21,236 nucleotides of DNA from Stenocarpella maydis (GCA_002270565.1 NQMI01000282.1:1729-22964), one strand, 5' to 3'; positions 1-10,545 are shown, counted from the stretch's first letter. Notes: generated from the sequence alone by a model not told the origin. Made by a program: numbers and translations.

Positions 1-95
1 AACTATAATGTAAAACCAAGACTTATAATATAAAATAGTAGTTTCTGGTTTAATATTAGTAAAAGTATATATTATAAATTAATTAATGTAGAGTA

Positions 96-240
96 TTAGC
101 AAGTAGCTAGGACTAGGAAGTAGCTATCCTGTTTTCTTATATAAAAAACGCCTGTGCATACAGTGCTAAAACCCTTAGAATAGGCCTAAAATAAATCAAA
201 TTTTCAGGGTTTGATTATAAGTATATAAATAAGCTATCAT
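96..240. repeat. Left inverted-repeat arm of the left foldback element
   Basis: The plus strand of this arm pairs imperfectly with 370-509. Its inner part (CCCTTAGAATAGGCCTAAAA... then ATTATAAGTATATAAATAA) also matches the reverse complement of the last 60 bases of the window, which ties the two copies into one family. Confidence 0.7.
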
Positions 241-369
241 ACCTTTTTTTAAGGAATTTAAAAAATTTCGCTTAATTATTTAAAAGATTTAATTTTAGAC
301 TCTGTAATTTTATTTTTCTGATATAGCTTATGTAAAAAAAACTCTAGAATTTCTATAAAAAAAATGTTA

Positions 370-509
370 TAACTATAGTATATTAAATTTGAGCTTCTCT
401 GAAATTTTCGTCTATTTTAGGCTTGGTTTAAGGGTTTTAGCAGGGTTGGCACAGACGTTTTTTATATAAGAAATCAGGGTGGCCACTTCCTGTCCTGGCT
501 ACTTCCTGG
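370..509. repeat. Right inverted-repeat arm of the left foldback element
   Basis: Reverse complement of the arm at 96-240 with scattered substitutions. It contains GAAATTTTCG (401-410) and the GGCTTGGTTTAAGGG-type segment, repeated in near-identical form and the same orientation at 21204-21236. Confidence 0.7.
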
Positions 510-760
510 TACCTTATGTTATTTATAATGCTAAATAATTATTTTTTATTTCTTAAGGGTAATTCTTGTTCAGTGTAATGAAGAAGAGAAACTTAAAGAA
601 TATGACTGGTTTATAAAAAAAAAATAAGAATTAGTAAATGCCCTAAGGTGTATATTAGTAACTGGGAACAAAGCTATATTAATATCATGAAGAGATTGAG
701 AGCCCTATGATAACAATATTGTTATATGATCTATGGCGAATATAGGATTTCACATACATA

Positions 761-1260
761 TAATACATAACGGAAAACGGAGTCTGATATGCGCACCTAG
801 GTAGCTATGTCTGAAAGAGGCACCAGCAGTCCGAAGAACTCCGTACAAGATGCCTTTAAAGGGATGCATAAAAGAAAAGGTCCTGGAAGAATATGCTATC
901 AAAGGGTATGGGGGTATCTTTGGGAAATTTCCTGTTACTTCATGAAACGGCGCGTCTCCTCCATCCCAGAATCTCCTTTTTGCCCGCCCAGAAATGCTTG
1001 GTGAGTTTGTAGTGGCTAGGAAACACATGGGTTAAATAAAAGGTAATAGACGTCAAATGTAGCCTCCCGTTGAACCTCCACCGATGGGAGAGCCCAAGGC
1101 GCTAGAACTGAAAACGGCCGCCTTCATTAGGTGTGCACCAAGGCCGATTATAGGCGCCGTTGTATATCCCCATCCATCCCCGAAGGTCCATCCTCATGCG
1201 TTTTTTTTCCGTCATTGAGATGAGCCACCACGCCTGTCTGAACTATCGAGCCACCAATCA
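761..1260. other. 3' flank of the velvet gene; no gene seen
   Basis: Intermediate base composition between the AT-rich block and the velvet coding region. The part near 1060-1260 should hold the velvet 3'UTR (minus strand). Two short opposing open frames at about 750-1028 overlap each other and have no recognisable features. No clear AATAAA signal was found on the minus strand. Confidence 0.5.
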
Positions 1261-2679
1261 TCAATGGCCATCCCTCGGTCCGTAGCTATATTGCTCGAAC
1301 ATGTTCCCTTCGCCATATGGCCCACTCGCGGATGGGAGCGGCTGCCCATTCTGCATCATCGATGCGTTCATGCGCATCGGCATACTCGAGCCCCAGCTTG
1401 TTGACCTCTGTTGCATCGAAGGTAGGTGTCGCGATTGCGACGAAGGGAGATAGCTTCCGCCATAGTTCGCAGATGTTGTGTAGTTCAGGTCTGGGGAAGA
1501 GCCTGCGTGTGGGTTCATCATATCGACTGGTGGTAGTGTTGGAGGCTGCGTCGTGTGGCTGCTGCTGTATTGAGCCAGTGGGCTCGTCGCCACCAGACCT
1601 TGAGCAGACGCCACAGTCGCCTGCAGTTGGTACCCCGCTGTCGGAGATTGTCGTGCCGGAGAGTGGTAGCTCGATCCAGTGGATGTTGGGCTGTTGTGGT
1701 AGTGACTAACGTGTGTGTCAAGACTCAACATTGGCGAAGCCGAATGTATCCCTTGGTTGTAGGCCGTCGGCAGGGAGCTCATGGGGGCGGGATTCTGGTT
1801 CGGTGACGAAGTGACGGCGTGGAAACCACCAGGGTAGTGTGTTATCGAGGAGGAAGGAGTCGAGTGTGTTCCGAACGAGTGCGGCTGGGAGAAACTGCCA
1901 TGTTTCGAATATGTCATTGGCTTCTCGTCTCCGGCCTCAGAACGTACACGCTTCCCAGGCCTATCCTCGTCCTCATCCCGGCCCCTGCGACTCATCATGT
2001 GTGCGAATGCGCTGTTCTTCTTCTTGGTACTCATTGCCTTCGACTCCTTTCGTAGACGAAGACGGACTCCAGCATCAACCAGCAGCCTCGTCATTGATGT
2101 CGACTCTGACATCCCCGGGAAATGTCTTCCGCTGTACGTCGTGAACGGTTCCGAGCAGACGGAAGTAAGGGCTTCGACATCTCCCGTCGTTGTGTTGAGC
2201 TTGAAAAGACAAAATTTCAATCTGTAAGTACCCTCTTTTTTGATTGAAATGTCGTTCAGGCAAAACATCATGTTATGGACACCACGGTCGTCCTTGACAA
2301 CGTGTCCACTCGTGCAAGTGTTTCCGGTGAGCGCGTTCAAGTCTGGATCCGGGTCGGATTCGGCGGCCCCGATTAAGAATGTTTGAACAAACAGGTAAGG
2401 GGAGGTGATGTAAACCTGCAACGGATCTTGGTTCGGATCCACATCAAGCTGCAAGACTGGAGGAGGGTCAACTGGTTTTCGGTCTTTATCCTTTGCGTTG
2501 GCGGCTTTTGCTCTCTCTGGCTGTTGCTTCATTGTTAACCGGTATGGAGAGCTGTGATCCCAGGACGACGATATCGACTGGGGAGCATGTGACACATGAG
2601 GCAAGAGGCTCTGAGGAGACCCCCCTAACGGATACAAAGGCCCCCATTGTGGGTTTCCGCCGAAGTCGTACGCAGACAT
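1261..2679 (-). CDS. vosA: Velvet-domain developmental regulator, VosA-like
   Basis: The 472-residue product carries a velvet domain at about residues 51-213, seen from RKPVDPPPVLQL (67-78), KKEGTYRLKF (147-156), HFPGMSEST (186-194) and VRLRLRKE (205-212). Velvet proteins have an NF-kB-like DNA-binding fold, dimerise with one another (VosA with VelB) and act in the nucleus to control spore formation, spore viability and secondary metabolism. A basic PGKRVR stretch (241-246) just after the domain could be a nuclear localisation signal. The tail (about 250-472) is rich in Ser, Pro, His, Gln, Thr and Met and is probably disordered. VosA is preferred over VelC because of the PERA...KDKDRKPVDPPP entry, the domain lying near the N-terminus, and the length. 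VelB is unlikely because its characteristic insertion inside the domain is absent. The frame stays open upstream to 3009, but the ATG at 2679 is chosen because a typical fungal branch point and acceptor lie upstream and the leader between them has no ATG; position -3 is G. Velvet identity is near certain; the VosA subfamily is likely. Confidence 0.93.
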   Translation of the reverse strand: MSAYDFGGNPQWGPLYPLGGSPQSLLPHVSHAPQSISSSWDHSSPYRLTMKQQPERAKAANAKDKDRKPVDPPPVLQLDVDPNQDPLQVYITSPYLFVQTFLIGAAESDPDPDLNALTGNTCTSGHVVKDDRGVHNMMFCLNDISIKKEGTYRLKFCLFKLNTTTGDVEALTSVCSEPFTTYSGRHFPGMSESTSMTRLLVDAGVRLRLRKESKAMSTKKKNSAFAHMMSRRGRDEDEDRPGKRVRSEAGDEKPMTYSKHGSFSQPHSFGTHSTPSSSITHYPGGFHAVTSSPNQNPAPMSSLPTAYNQGIHSASPMLSLDTHVSHYHNSPTSTGSSYHSPARQSPTAGYQLQATVASAQGLVATSPLAQYSSSHTTQPPTLPPVDMMNPHAGSSPDLNYTTSANYGGSYLPSSQSRHLPSMQQRSTSWGSSMPMRMNASMMQNGQPLPSASGPYGEGNMFEQYSYGPRDGH

Positions 2680-2855
2680 TGCCGCTTGCTGGTTTGCGCA
2701 CGGCTGCAGATGGTTCGCTCGTAGGTATGCCTGGTCGGTTCGGATCGAGTTTTCTTCAAAAAGGTCGCGACGGTGTCCCCTCAAACCAATCCTATGCGCA
2801 AGTCCTCGTTCAATATGAAACTCTGAGCTGCGATCAAAGGTCGCCCCGGCTTGAA
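2680..2855 (-). other. ATG-free leader exon before the velvet start codon
   Basis: This is the 176-base stretch between the proposed intron acceptor and the chosen start codon. The minus strand contains no ATG in any frame here, so scanning ribosomes would reach the ATG at 2679 first. It happens to be open in the velvet frame, but the translated residues show no velvet features. Confidence 0.55.
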
Positions 2856-2976
2856 CTATCACAACACAAGTTAGCATTTTTCTCGTAACCCCCTCCCCCC
2901 AACATCGACCTTCTCTTTCTGCCGCAATTAGTTTGTCAGAACCCCGACCTTTCAGGTAGACTGGTATTGAGAGTAC
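2856..2976 (-). other. Candidate 5'UTR intron of the velvet gene
   Basis: On the minus strand a canonical fungal branch sequence TGCTAAC (2870-2876) is followed after about 12 bases by a TAG acceptor ending at 2856. The nearest reasonable donor upstream is GTACTC starting at 2976, giving a 121-base intron, a normal size for filamentous fungi. The donor is less typical than GTAAGT or GTATGT, so the 5' end is less certain than the acceptor. If spliced, it removes part of the in-frame upstream extension and explains why that part looks nothing like a velvet protein. Confidence 0.6.
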
Positions 2977-3117
2977 TCCCAAAAATTGTTCCCGAGAAGT
3001 GAGATGCAACTGTGCTGTCTTTGATGCTCAAAAGTTGGAATCCTTGACAGCACCAGCGGCGAGAACAATGCCGCGACGGGTGGCCCCGTAGATGAACAGC
3101 GCCAGCACACCGCGACG

Positions 3118-3151
3118 AAAGGAAAGTAGAAAAGATAAAGAAAAAGAAAAA
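3118..3151 (-). promoter_or_regulatory. Pyrimidine-rich tract at the likely velvet promoter
   Basis: The minus strand reads as an almost pure C/T tract here (A and G on the plus strand). CT-rich tracts just upstream of transcription starts are common in filamentous fungi. Its position about 140 bases upstream of the candidate 5'UTR donor fits a start near 3000-3115. No clear TATA or CCAAT box was identified. Confidence 0.4.
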
Positions 3152-3159
3152 CCAACCTT

Positions 3160-5000
3160 CAGATTCTTTGTGAATAAGGAGATGATTTGTTGTAGAGTCG
3201 GCTCTCAGCTCTACCGGTTTGTCGGTAGTGTTCGGTCGAGCAAATGCAGACTATTGTAGATCTCCGCGGCCGCCTTAGCCTCAACAACAAGAACGTATGT
3301 GATCCGGCAAAGACGTAAAGGGCCAGGGCTGTATCGGGTATTCCTAACACACTGCTTTACAGTACCCCCGATTTTCCGTGCACTTGGTGTGACGACTAAC
3401 TATTCTCTGCTCGTCGTCGTACGTGGAAGTGGATGGGCCGGTGCGGAAAACGCGGGAACCTTGAAGTCGCAAGGTCCATCCACGAAGAACGTGTAGAGGA
3501 TGTAGAGTGGAAAGAATCCGTCTGCCACCGCAATAAGCAGGAGAGGTTGACCCCCACTGCTCAGGAATACAACAAGCCAACTCTTGGACGGGTGCGAAGG
3601 TCTCCTGACGACGACGCTGCGATGATCCCAACAACGGGTGCAGTGGGCCTTTGGAGAGAGGCAATCCGTGAGAAGCGCCAGTACAGGCTCTCGATAATTT
3701 CAGAGTGCTGGCGCTTATAGTATCCACCGTTGATTCGGGAAATGACCGTAGTTGCAGTGAGCGAAATTTCGATCCAGATTGATGGTGCCGGTCGGGAGGG
3801 TTTCGGCAGCGTGGGTGGACAGATGTACCCAGAAATCGTGATACAGAAGTGGAGAGGGTAGTGCTCGAAGATATGTTAGATCTGCTCCCAACGACGGTTG
3901 ACGTGGACAGGGCGAGTCCGGTGCAGAATGGTTGTACCAAAGTACCGAGGCTGCAAGGGGATGGGCGTCTGCCCACGCTAATACTCGAAGAGATTGACCT
4001 CGCTCCGGGCTGGCTGGATCGCGAGGTTGGCTTCGCTTGGGAACCAGCGGGGATGTAGTGTATTAGAAGAGCAGGCCGGGTCGACGCTATTATCTGGCAG
4101 ATGCCAGCACTTGTCACGCGGATGGAGATGCAACCTTGTTGAGATTCAGAAGGTGATGCCCGCTGACTAGAGGGTTCCAAGCTCAAATTGCACAGCGGCA
4201 CCTTGCGTAAGAGCCAATGCCTGGAGGGTGGCAGGATGTGGCGAACAACATGTGCCTCCTGAACAATCCCAGACCTTGTGGCACAGAGATGCCGGAACCT
4301 GATGCTATGCCGGTCAAGGCGACCGTTGCTTCGCAGGGAGGACTTCCGGGCGGCGGAATGTCGACTTGTTCGAGACGACACAAGCCAGAGCCCACTGTGT
4401 TGATGCTATTTCCTTGAGCAAGATAGATAGCCTGAGTGTACCGTCTCCGGAGACGAGGGAATTGGAGTGAAGGGTGATGCTCCTGAGAAGGCGCTGTTGG
4501 TTCGTCTAAGGGCGGCACTGGGAATGAGAGAATCTGGAATGCCTCGCACTTGAGAACCGCTGTTTGGATATGTGGCTGGGAGGTCTCGGTTCGGAATGGG
4601 AGTAGGTTTTCTCTTCTCGATGATGGTAGGCAACAGTTCCTAGGCAGGTCACGGTTTTGTGCCAGCGGCCTGCAAGACTGGCTACAGGGCGTCCAACCCC
4701 GATATTGCCGTCGAAAGAGCGCACTCCGTGATAGAGTTTAGCGGTCTTATGCTGTAAGCCCGTGGTGACGGAGCGCGACGAGGTTGTGGCCGGGAGGTCC
4801 GATCAGACCTTGCGGGCAGGTCACGGCTCGATCAGGGTGGCTTTCGGCCTCACCAGAGATGACGATAGGCCTGTGAAGGTCGTGACGGGTGTGTTTGAAC
4901 AAGACTCAGGCTCCCAGGCGCAAAAGGCTGATATCAACTCGAGGATATGAAGGGTATGGTTTTGTGGGCTGTGGCTTGCGGGCGTCAGGTGTGTGTGTGT
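3160..5000. other. Upstream region of the velvet gene; coding status unclear
   Basis: This contains a 345-codon minus-strand open frame (3344-4381, Ser/Arg-rich) and several shorter frames on both strands, including minus frames about 4518-4183 and 4065-3715. I recognise no domain in any of them, and no single frame shows steady codon bias across the region. It could be a long promoter and leader for the velvet gene, a divergent or decayed gene with introns, or non-coding DNA. Confidence 0.4.
3344..4381 (-). other. Long open frame, doubtful protein
   Basis: It is 345 codons from ATG to TAG, second in length only to the velvet frame. The translation is dominated by Ser, Arg, Pro, Leu and Cys, with no domain, no signal peptide and no clear hydrophobic core, as is common for a frame that is not the translated one. 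Other frames of the same DNA read at least as plausibly in parts, for example a hydrophobic stretch near 3570-3480 (minus, a different frame). A real gene with introns cannot be excluded. Confidence 0.15.
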
Positions 5001-7415
5001 GGGGGGGGGACCGTTCAAAAAATAGGTGTTACAGGATGGTCAGCATGATATTGGGCATGGCATTGACGGGTGGCATCAGTCATCTGGCCGGTCTGAGATG
5101 GCGGCGTCCTGGTCGTGGTGCCGATACAGAAGTGATGGAAATCTTGGAGCCGTTGATGTTGGAAGAGACGGTATTAAGTCATGCAGGGGAACTTCGATAT
5201 GATCGTCAACGAAGATCGTTCGGGGCCAGGCCCTGAATTTCACGGCCGACGATGTTCTACTCTTGCACCAGGTACGTAGTGCGTCTTCGAGGAAGCAGGA
5301 CAACAGGGATAAATGAGTAGTTGCTATAGTGCACAGGGGGGGCATCTGGGCGGAGACTTGTATTCAAAGCGTTGACACAGGCCCACGTTGTGGGGGGGGC
5401 TGGAGACACACTGACTGCAAGAGCTTCAACCCCCCCCCGGTCCATACATAGCCTTAATCCATGTTAGCCCCGACCCTTGTCATCGACAAGATTGAGAGAT
5501 GTGGTTTCAAGCTTCTTGTACGCTCAGTGAGGCACCTCGCCAAAACCCCCCCCCCGGATCTGCGGGCGAGCCTGCAGTCGGCGTTTCCTGTCTATGTATG
5601 TCGTCTGGCCGGGCCACGCCCCACTGGGGGGCATTTTATTCCGCCAGAGCTCTCTCACCCGTGCTGAAGCACGACAGCGCGGGACTTGCACGATGAGACG
5701 GCTTATTCCTGAGTGCCAGCTTCTCTGAGCGGGCGTAGCGACCTCGCTGAGACTTCGGCTGTCGACGTCCGTAGATTCCTCAGAGCCCACCTGACCAAGG
5801 AGTCCCGGTCGGATTATGAGCTTCATGTACCTAACATCCCATCCCCTCGCCCCCAGGGGCCCCACATGGGAGCATATGGGCATGGGAGCTTCCGTGGTGC
5901 TGCGAAGGTGAGGCGAGCCCCCAGCACCCCGTAGGCGGCGCGAGAGAGTCTCCCTGTGTCCGCCGGCGGCGTCAGTACGGGCAGGCGTCTTGGGCTGTGC
6001 ATGGCCATCGTGCGACCTGGCATGACTGCCAAAGCGAAGCGCTGTGGGCAGCCTCTGGCAATACCTCGTGCACACGAGGGGGCGGGCGGACATGACGCCG
6101 GGAGAGACGAAAGAATCAGAGCAGCCTGAGCAGCTGGAAGGCTGACAAACTCATGGGGTGGCACCCTCTGTGGTGAGACAGGGGACGTCTTCGTCATTTC
6201 TGATAAAGATTGAAAACACGGGTAAAATTGGGGGGGGGGTCTCGGGCTAGTGACGAGGTGTGCCTGGTGGTTGTGTTTGGTGGTGGGCAACGCAGCGACG
6301 TGATGCAGGCTCTGCTAGCCCCGAGGGTTTAGTGTAGTTTGGCACAAGCTCGGACCAGGGTTTGGGATCTTCCGCGTGGGTTCCATATTGTGTGGGCCGG
6401 TACCTGGGCGGTGCAGTGTGCCCAGGTGGTGTAGACACAAGGCGCCAAGCACGCACACACTTGACATGACATGGCGTTGCTCGTTCAGCGTTGCTCTGGG
6501 TCCGGGAGGTTCTGTCCATTCTGGGTCAAGACGCCGCCATGGATTCTCCCTCGCTCATCTCACAAGCTCCCGAGCCGGGCTGCTCAATGCCCTCCCGTGG
6601 CCTGCTGCTGGCAAGGAAGAGGCAGAGGACCAGATGGTGATGGCCTGTCGGCCCCTCAGGTACCCGGCTCCGGCTTGGTCGCGAAACCGTTGCCGAACGA
6701 AGGGCCGCCGTTGGCATGAAAAAGCACAAACTGTCAGCACTGACTTTGGTGGGCCCAGGTGCAACAGGCATTGCTGGACTGAGAATTGCGGTCCGAGACG
6801 TCCCTGGCTAGCCTTGTTCGATAGGACCTGTGCGGCCTCGAGCGCCATCGCCTGAGCCCTTCCTTTCCTGGCCATGATGTTATGCTATGGTAGTCTCCGC
6901 TGCGGGCTGCTCTAGCCTGGCCCTGCGGTGCGGTCGGGGTTTATTTTGGTCCCTTCCGCATGAATTTCAACTTGTGGTTCTGAGTGGGTTCCTCGCAGAT
7001 TCGTGCCCGGGTTGGAGTGGGGATGCTCACGGCGCGTCGTTCCTGGCCCACGAGTCGCAGGTGGGCCGCCACCCCACTGCTGCCAGGCCGTTGACCTGCC
7101 TTGTCATGGTGGTGTAATATGTGCCTGCTTTCGTTCGATAGATGGCACGCGAGCTGGGCTCTGGAATGGCGTTGCGCGCACTGCTCCTCCCGACGTCGGT
7201 TGGGATGCATACGTACGGCACGGCGGAGCTGGCGCCCGGGCTCATGTTGGTTCTTGGCATATAGCCCAGGCTTTTTTCCCCCGGGGGGTGGGACGGGGGG
7301 AACAAAAAGCTTCCGGAGAGGTGGGTGCCCTCGCTGAGAGCGTCCCCGGTACCGAGGCCTAGAGTTGACCGCTCACCAAAGCCCCCAAGACAGAGTCTGG
7401 ATATCTGCGTCGCAG

Positions 7416-7440
7416 AGATCAAGAGATCGAGAGATCAAGA
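7416..7440. repeat. Short GAGATCAAGA/GAGATCGAGA tandem repeat
   Basis: The 10-base unit GAGATCAAGA recurs with small changes across this stretch. It is a minor degenerate tandem repeat with no evident function. Confidence 0.6.
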
Positions 7441-9330
7441 GTATCATCGCGACGCGTCCTACCCGGATTAGATCGTGGGGGTTACATCCTTAGCTCCAAC
7501 GGCGACGGTACAAGATCGAAGCTAGCTGAGTGTGAGCGAGGATGGCCCCGACAAGGACAAGACGCGCCCGGGCTGAGGTGCTCCAAGTGAGCCATGCCAG
7601 GGCCGCGCCAACCAATCCCAGGGGGTCGTGCCGCCTCATCTCGTCTTTGTCTGGCGGTTTTGCTATGGTTTTCGTCCTCGTCCTCTTTCTTGATCGAGGG
7701 CCTAGTAGCGACTCAGCTTGCCACCTTGCCTGTCGCCGCAGTAGCAAAGGTCGCCGCCGGCGGGCACGCGAAATCCTCCGAGTTGTGGCCGACAGACGCC
7801 CCCCCGGTGCATTAGCATCGTCTGCAAAGCCGGTCTCTGCCACGCGGGCGACTGAGAAACTTCAGCTATTGCTGTGGGGCCCGCGTGGTGGTACCCATGA
7901 CGAGAGAATTCGGACCTCTGGCTGTTGCGCGCTGTCATGGCATCTGGCCGGGGGGGGGGGCAGACAGCTCGTCAGACTGAGGCAGGGTCTTTCCTAGCCG
8001 TCGTCATATCCTCTTGGCTGGTATATCTCTTCCTTGTAGTCAACTGCAGCATTCTTGGGCCGTCTCCGGGGCACCCTCCACCGTTAGTCTGCATGTGCAC
8101 GCTCTACCTGGCTGGCGGACGGACGGACGCAGACCCGTATGGCTCGTGCTGATTGGTAGATGGTCGGGCATCTCGTACTGCCGTCTTCGTTCTCAGCCGG
8201 AAGACCTCTGCTGGCTATTCTCCCTCGCGGCAGAGTGCGCCACTTCCCTTGGCACGAGACCAGAAGAGCGGAGTAAGCTTGCTTGAAATAGTCGCGGTGG
8301 CTGTGAGCATTTCACTGGTGACATAGGAGGACCCGGATGGACGGAGGTTTATCAGACTGCCAGCGCCAGAAGCCAGGTGCCGAAGTCGCCAGGCACGGCG
8401 TCCCCCCCACACGCCTGCTCACTCACGAGAACACCGCAGAGGCCCCACGTCGGCGCCGAAGGCCTCGGTTTTGGCCATTTCAGGAGCCGAGATAGGAGCG
8501 TTGTGCTCGTGGTCGTCAACACCAAGGACGAGTCCCCAGCTAGACTGAGAGCAGGGAGGGCCTGGGAGACCCGGCCGTTGCGGTAACAAAACAGAGAGGG
8601 CTGACACTGCCTGCTAGACCACGATGCCTCTCTGGCTGGCGCTGCAGGGGGGCCGCCTGGTGCGCAACGTCGCGGCGGGCAAATGAAAGACAGGGGCCAG
8701 GAGGCAGCGACAGGTGCCTAGTGTAGCGACAATCTTTCCGGGTGGCATTACCACAGGGGCATCACGGCTGCAGGGCAACAATGCCTGTCAGGGAGCTGTC
8801 AAATCTGTCAAGGTGATGGTGTAGATTGCCCTGCAGGATTGGAACTAAAGTGGGGGATGGGGGCAGCGTTTTGAGCCTCTGAGCCCCCTGAAAGGGGGCT
8901 TGGGAAGGACATGTTTCAACCCCTACAGCCCCGTTTCGTCGGGCATGTGACCCACAGGAGGAGGGAAGCTGGCGCCGAGGGCCGGGGGAGATGGACGGTT
9001 TTGTTTCCTGGCCGCCCGCATGCGGGTGATGGTCTCTCTACCAAGAATGATACGAGAGGCGGAAGCGTCCGGCCCCACGCCGCCATGGAGGCCTTGCGGA
9101 GAGGAGGGCCTTTGTTGGTGGTTTGACCCGAGGGACGCCCAGGTGTCATCATGGTACGCCAGACTTATGATGCAAGGGAACCGGTATAGCCGCGCGATGT
9201 TTGGTCGTGATGGCCCAAGGAGCCTGCCTGTGCTGGGCCTGGGCCTGGACGATGCGCCCACCGGTCAGTGCTGGTTCGACGTGAGCGTGGTGGGCATTGC
9301 ATTGGCCCACCTATATGGGCAACAAGTATA

Positions 9331-9356
9331 CTACACTACACTATAGTGCAGTGTAG
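9331..9356. repeat. 26-base near-perfect palindrome
   Basis: The two 13-base halves are reverse complements except for one mismatched position pair; the centre is CACTATAGTG. The 8-base end CACTATAG recurs at 9797-9804, in inverted relation to CTATAGTG at 9341-9348. It could be a protein-binding or cruciform-forming site, or one end of a small element. Confidence 0.7.
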
Positions 9357-10504
9357 CGCGCCCACACGTACGGGCGGGGCCGGGCAAATCACAAGCAGCG
9401 ACTAGAAGAGTTAGGTGAGCCGTCGATAGTCGGGAAGACGTGACCACGATCGTGACCGTGACCTGGCGGGCGACATGGGGGAGGTGCCGCGGACGGTTGG
9501 GTGCCGATGGCTTGGACTCGGGCTGGACCTGGCCCGGCACGAGTGGGTGTGCATTCCCTGTGTGATTTCAAATGTTGTTGCTGGACGGACGAACCACTCT
9601 GCATTGAGCCCGGTGGACAGCCGTCTCAGGAGTCAAGCCGGCTCTCTGTGCCGCGCCCAATATTACTTATTATCCCGTGAGGCCTCGTGGGCACAGCTGT
9701 GCCCGAGCACACAGTACCACCCACGGGCTGTACCCCGTACCTCGCTGGGCAGGGACTTGTTCGCCCTCATACTTCAGCAGGTAGTACATCATAGTACACT
9801 ATAGCTGAGATGTGCATGGCGTGTGCGTGTTTGCATAACGGCAGATGGTGAGGCGGCCACCCTGCGGGCCGACGCCCCCCCAAAGAGGAGCTGGTTACAC
9901 GGGCTAACACTGCAACGCTGAAATAGATTGCGACGCAGGGCAATGCATCGCGATGCAGGCGTGGCAGGCGTGGCATGGCATTGTGTGCAGGCAGTAGGCA
10001 AAAAGGGGGGCGACATAGACACATAGCCAGGCGGGATTGATATGAGGGCTCGGGACCGACACCAGACCAGCACCTATTGTAACCTACTGTACAGGGACAT
10101 GACGAGGCATGGCATCTTGCATCTCTAGCCCCTCCCGCAAGCCTGTACGGCACTGTGCTGCCCCTGTGAGACAAGCACACGATATGAGTCTGATATGGTA
10201 GCACACGGCTCCAGTATAGCCCTGGGCCCCTGGTGCTATGATGAAGCAATCTTGGGACCGGACCAAGCAAATGATGCCACCGGTTTATCCGAGAAATGTG
10301 CGAGAAGGGAAGGGAGCCAAGGGCTTCCGTCCGTCGCCGCCCTGCCGCCCTGCTCTGAGCGCCCTGTGCCTCATCACATCCGACACACGCACCCGACACG
10401 TACCCGGCCACGTCCCCTGTGCCGCAGTTCTCGTCACGTGTCTGCCTTGTAGAGTGTACCGTCTGAAAACGGACAGGGGCTTTTATGGCGACGGCTGCGA
10501 GGAT

Positions 10505-10505
10505 G

Positions 10506-10545
<40 letters not shown>

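Larger units (their letters stand above)
96..509. mobile_element. Foldback element (MITE-like), left copy
   Basis: A 414-base unit with imperfect terminal inverted repeats. The left end (AAGTAGCTAGGACTAGGAAG from 101) matches the reverse complement of the right end (CTTCCTGTCCTGGCTACTTC within 481-508). The inversion continues inward through TTCTTATATAAAAAACG, GCTAAAACCCTT and GGCCTAAAA-like segments to about 240 on the left and 370 on the right. TA lies on each side (94-95 and 510-511), as expected for the target duplication of Tc1/mariner-type elements. There is no coding capacity, so it would be non-autonomous. A related copy lies at the right end of the window. Exact ends are inferred. 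Confidence 0.75.
1..760. other. AT-rich block, left flank
   Basis: Very low GC, rich in TA and A/T runs, no credible coding sequence; composition changes sharply at about 740-800. This is the appearance of RIP-degraded repeat DNA. Apart from the inverted-repeat element at 96-509, nothing identifiable is present. Confidence 0.8.
5001..10500. other. GC-rich stretch with no recognisable gene
   Basis: Only short frames, mostly under 160 codons and one of 214 (9767-10411, minus), overlapping on both strands with no recognisable domain and no convincing exon chain. The stretch contains repeated G or C homopolymers (5001-5009, 5392-5399, 5430-5438, 5546-5555, 6230-6239, 7950-7960), a GAGATC-type short repeat at 7416-7440 and a near-palindrome at 9331-9356. 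Confidence 0.5.

Noticed and set aside
2680..3009. N-terminal extension of the velvet protein by 110 residues
   Set aside because: The extra residues have no velvet features, and a branch point and acceptor lie inside the stretch, so it is treated as leader and intron.
9767..10411. 214-codon minus-strand open frame
   Set aside because: Composition is rich in Cys, His, Arg and Pro with no domain, and overlapping frames on the other strand are similar; likely a chance frame in GC-rich DNA.
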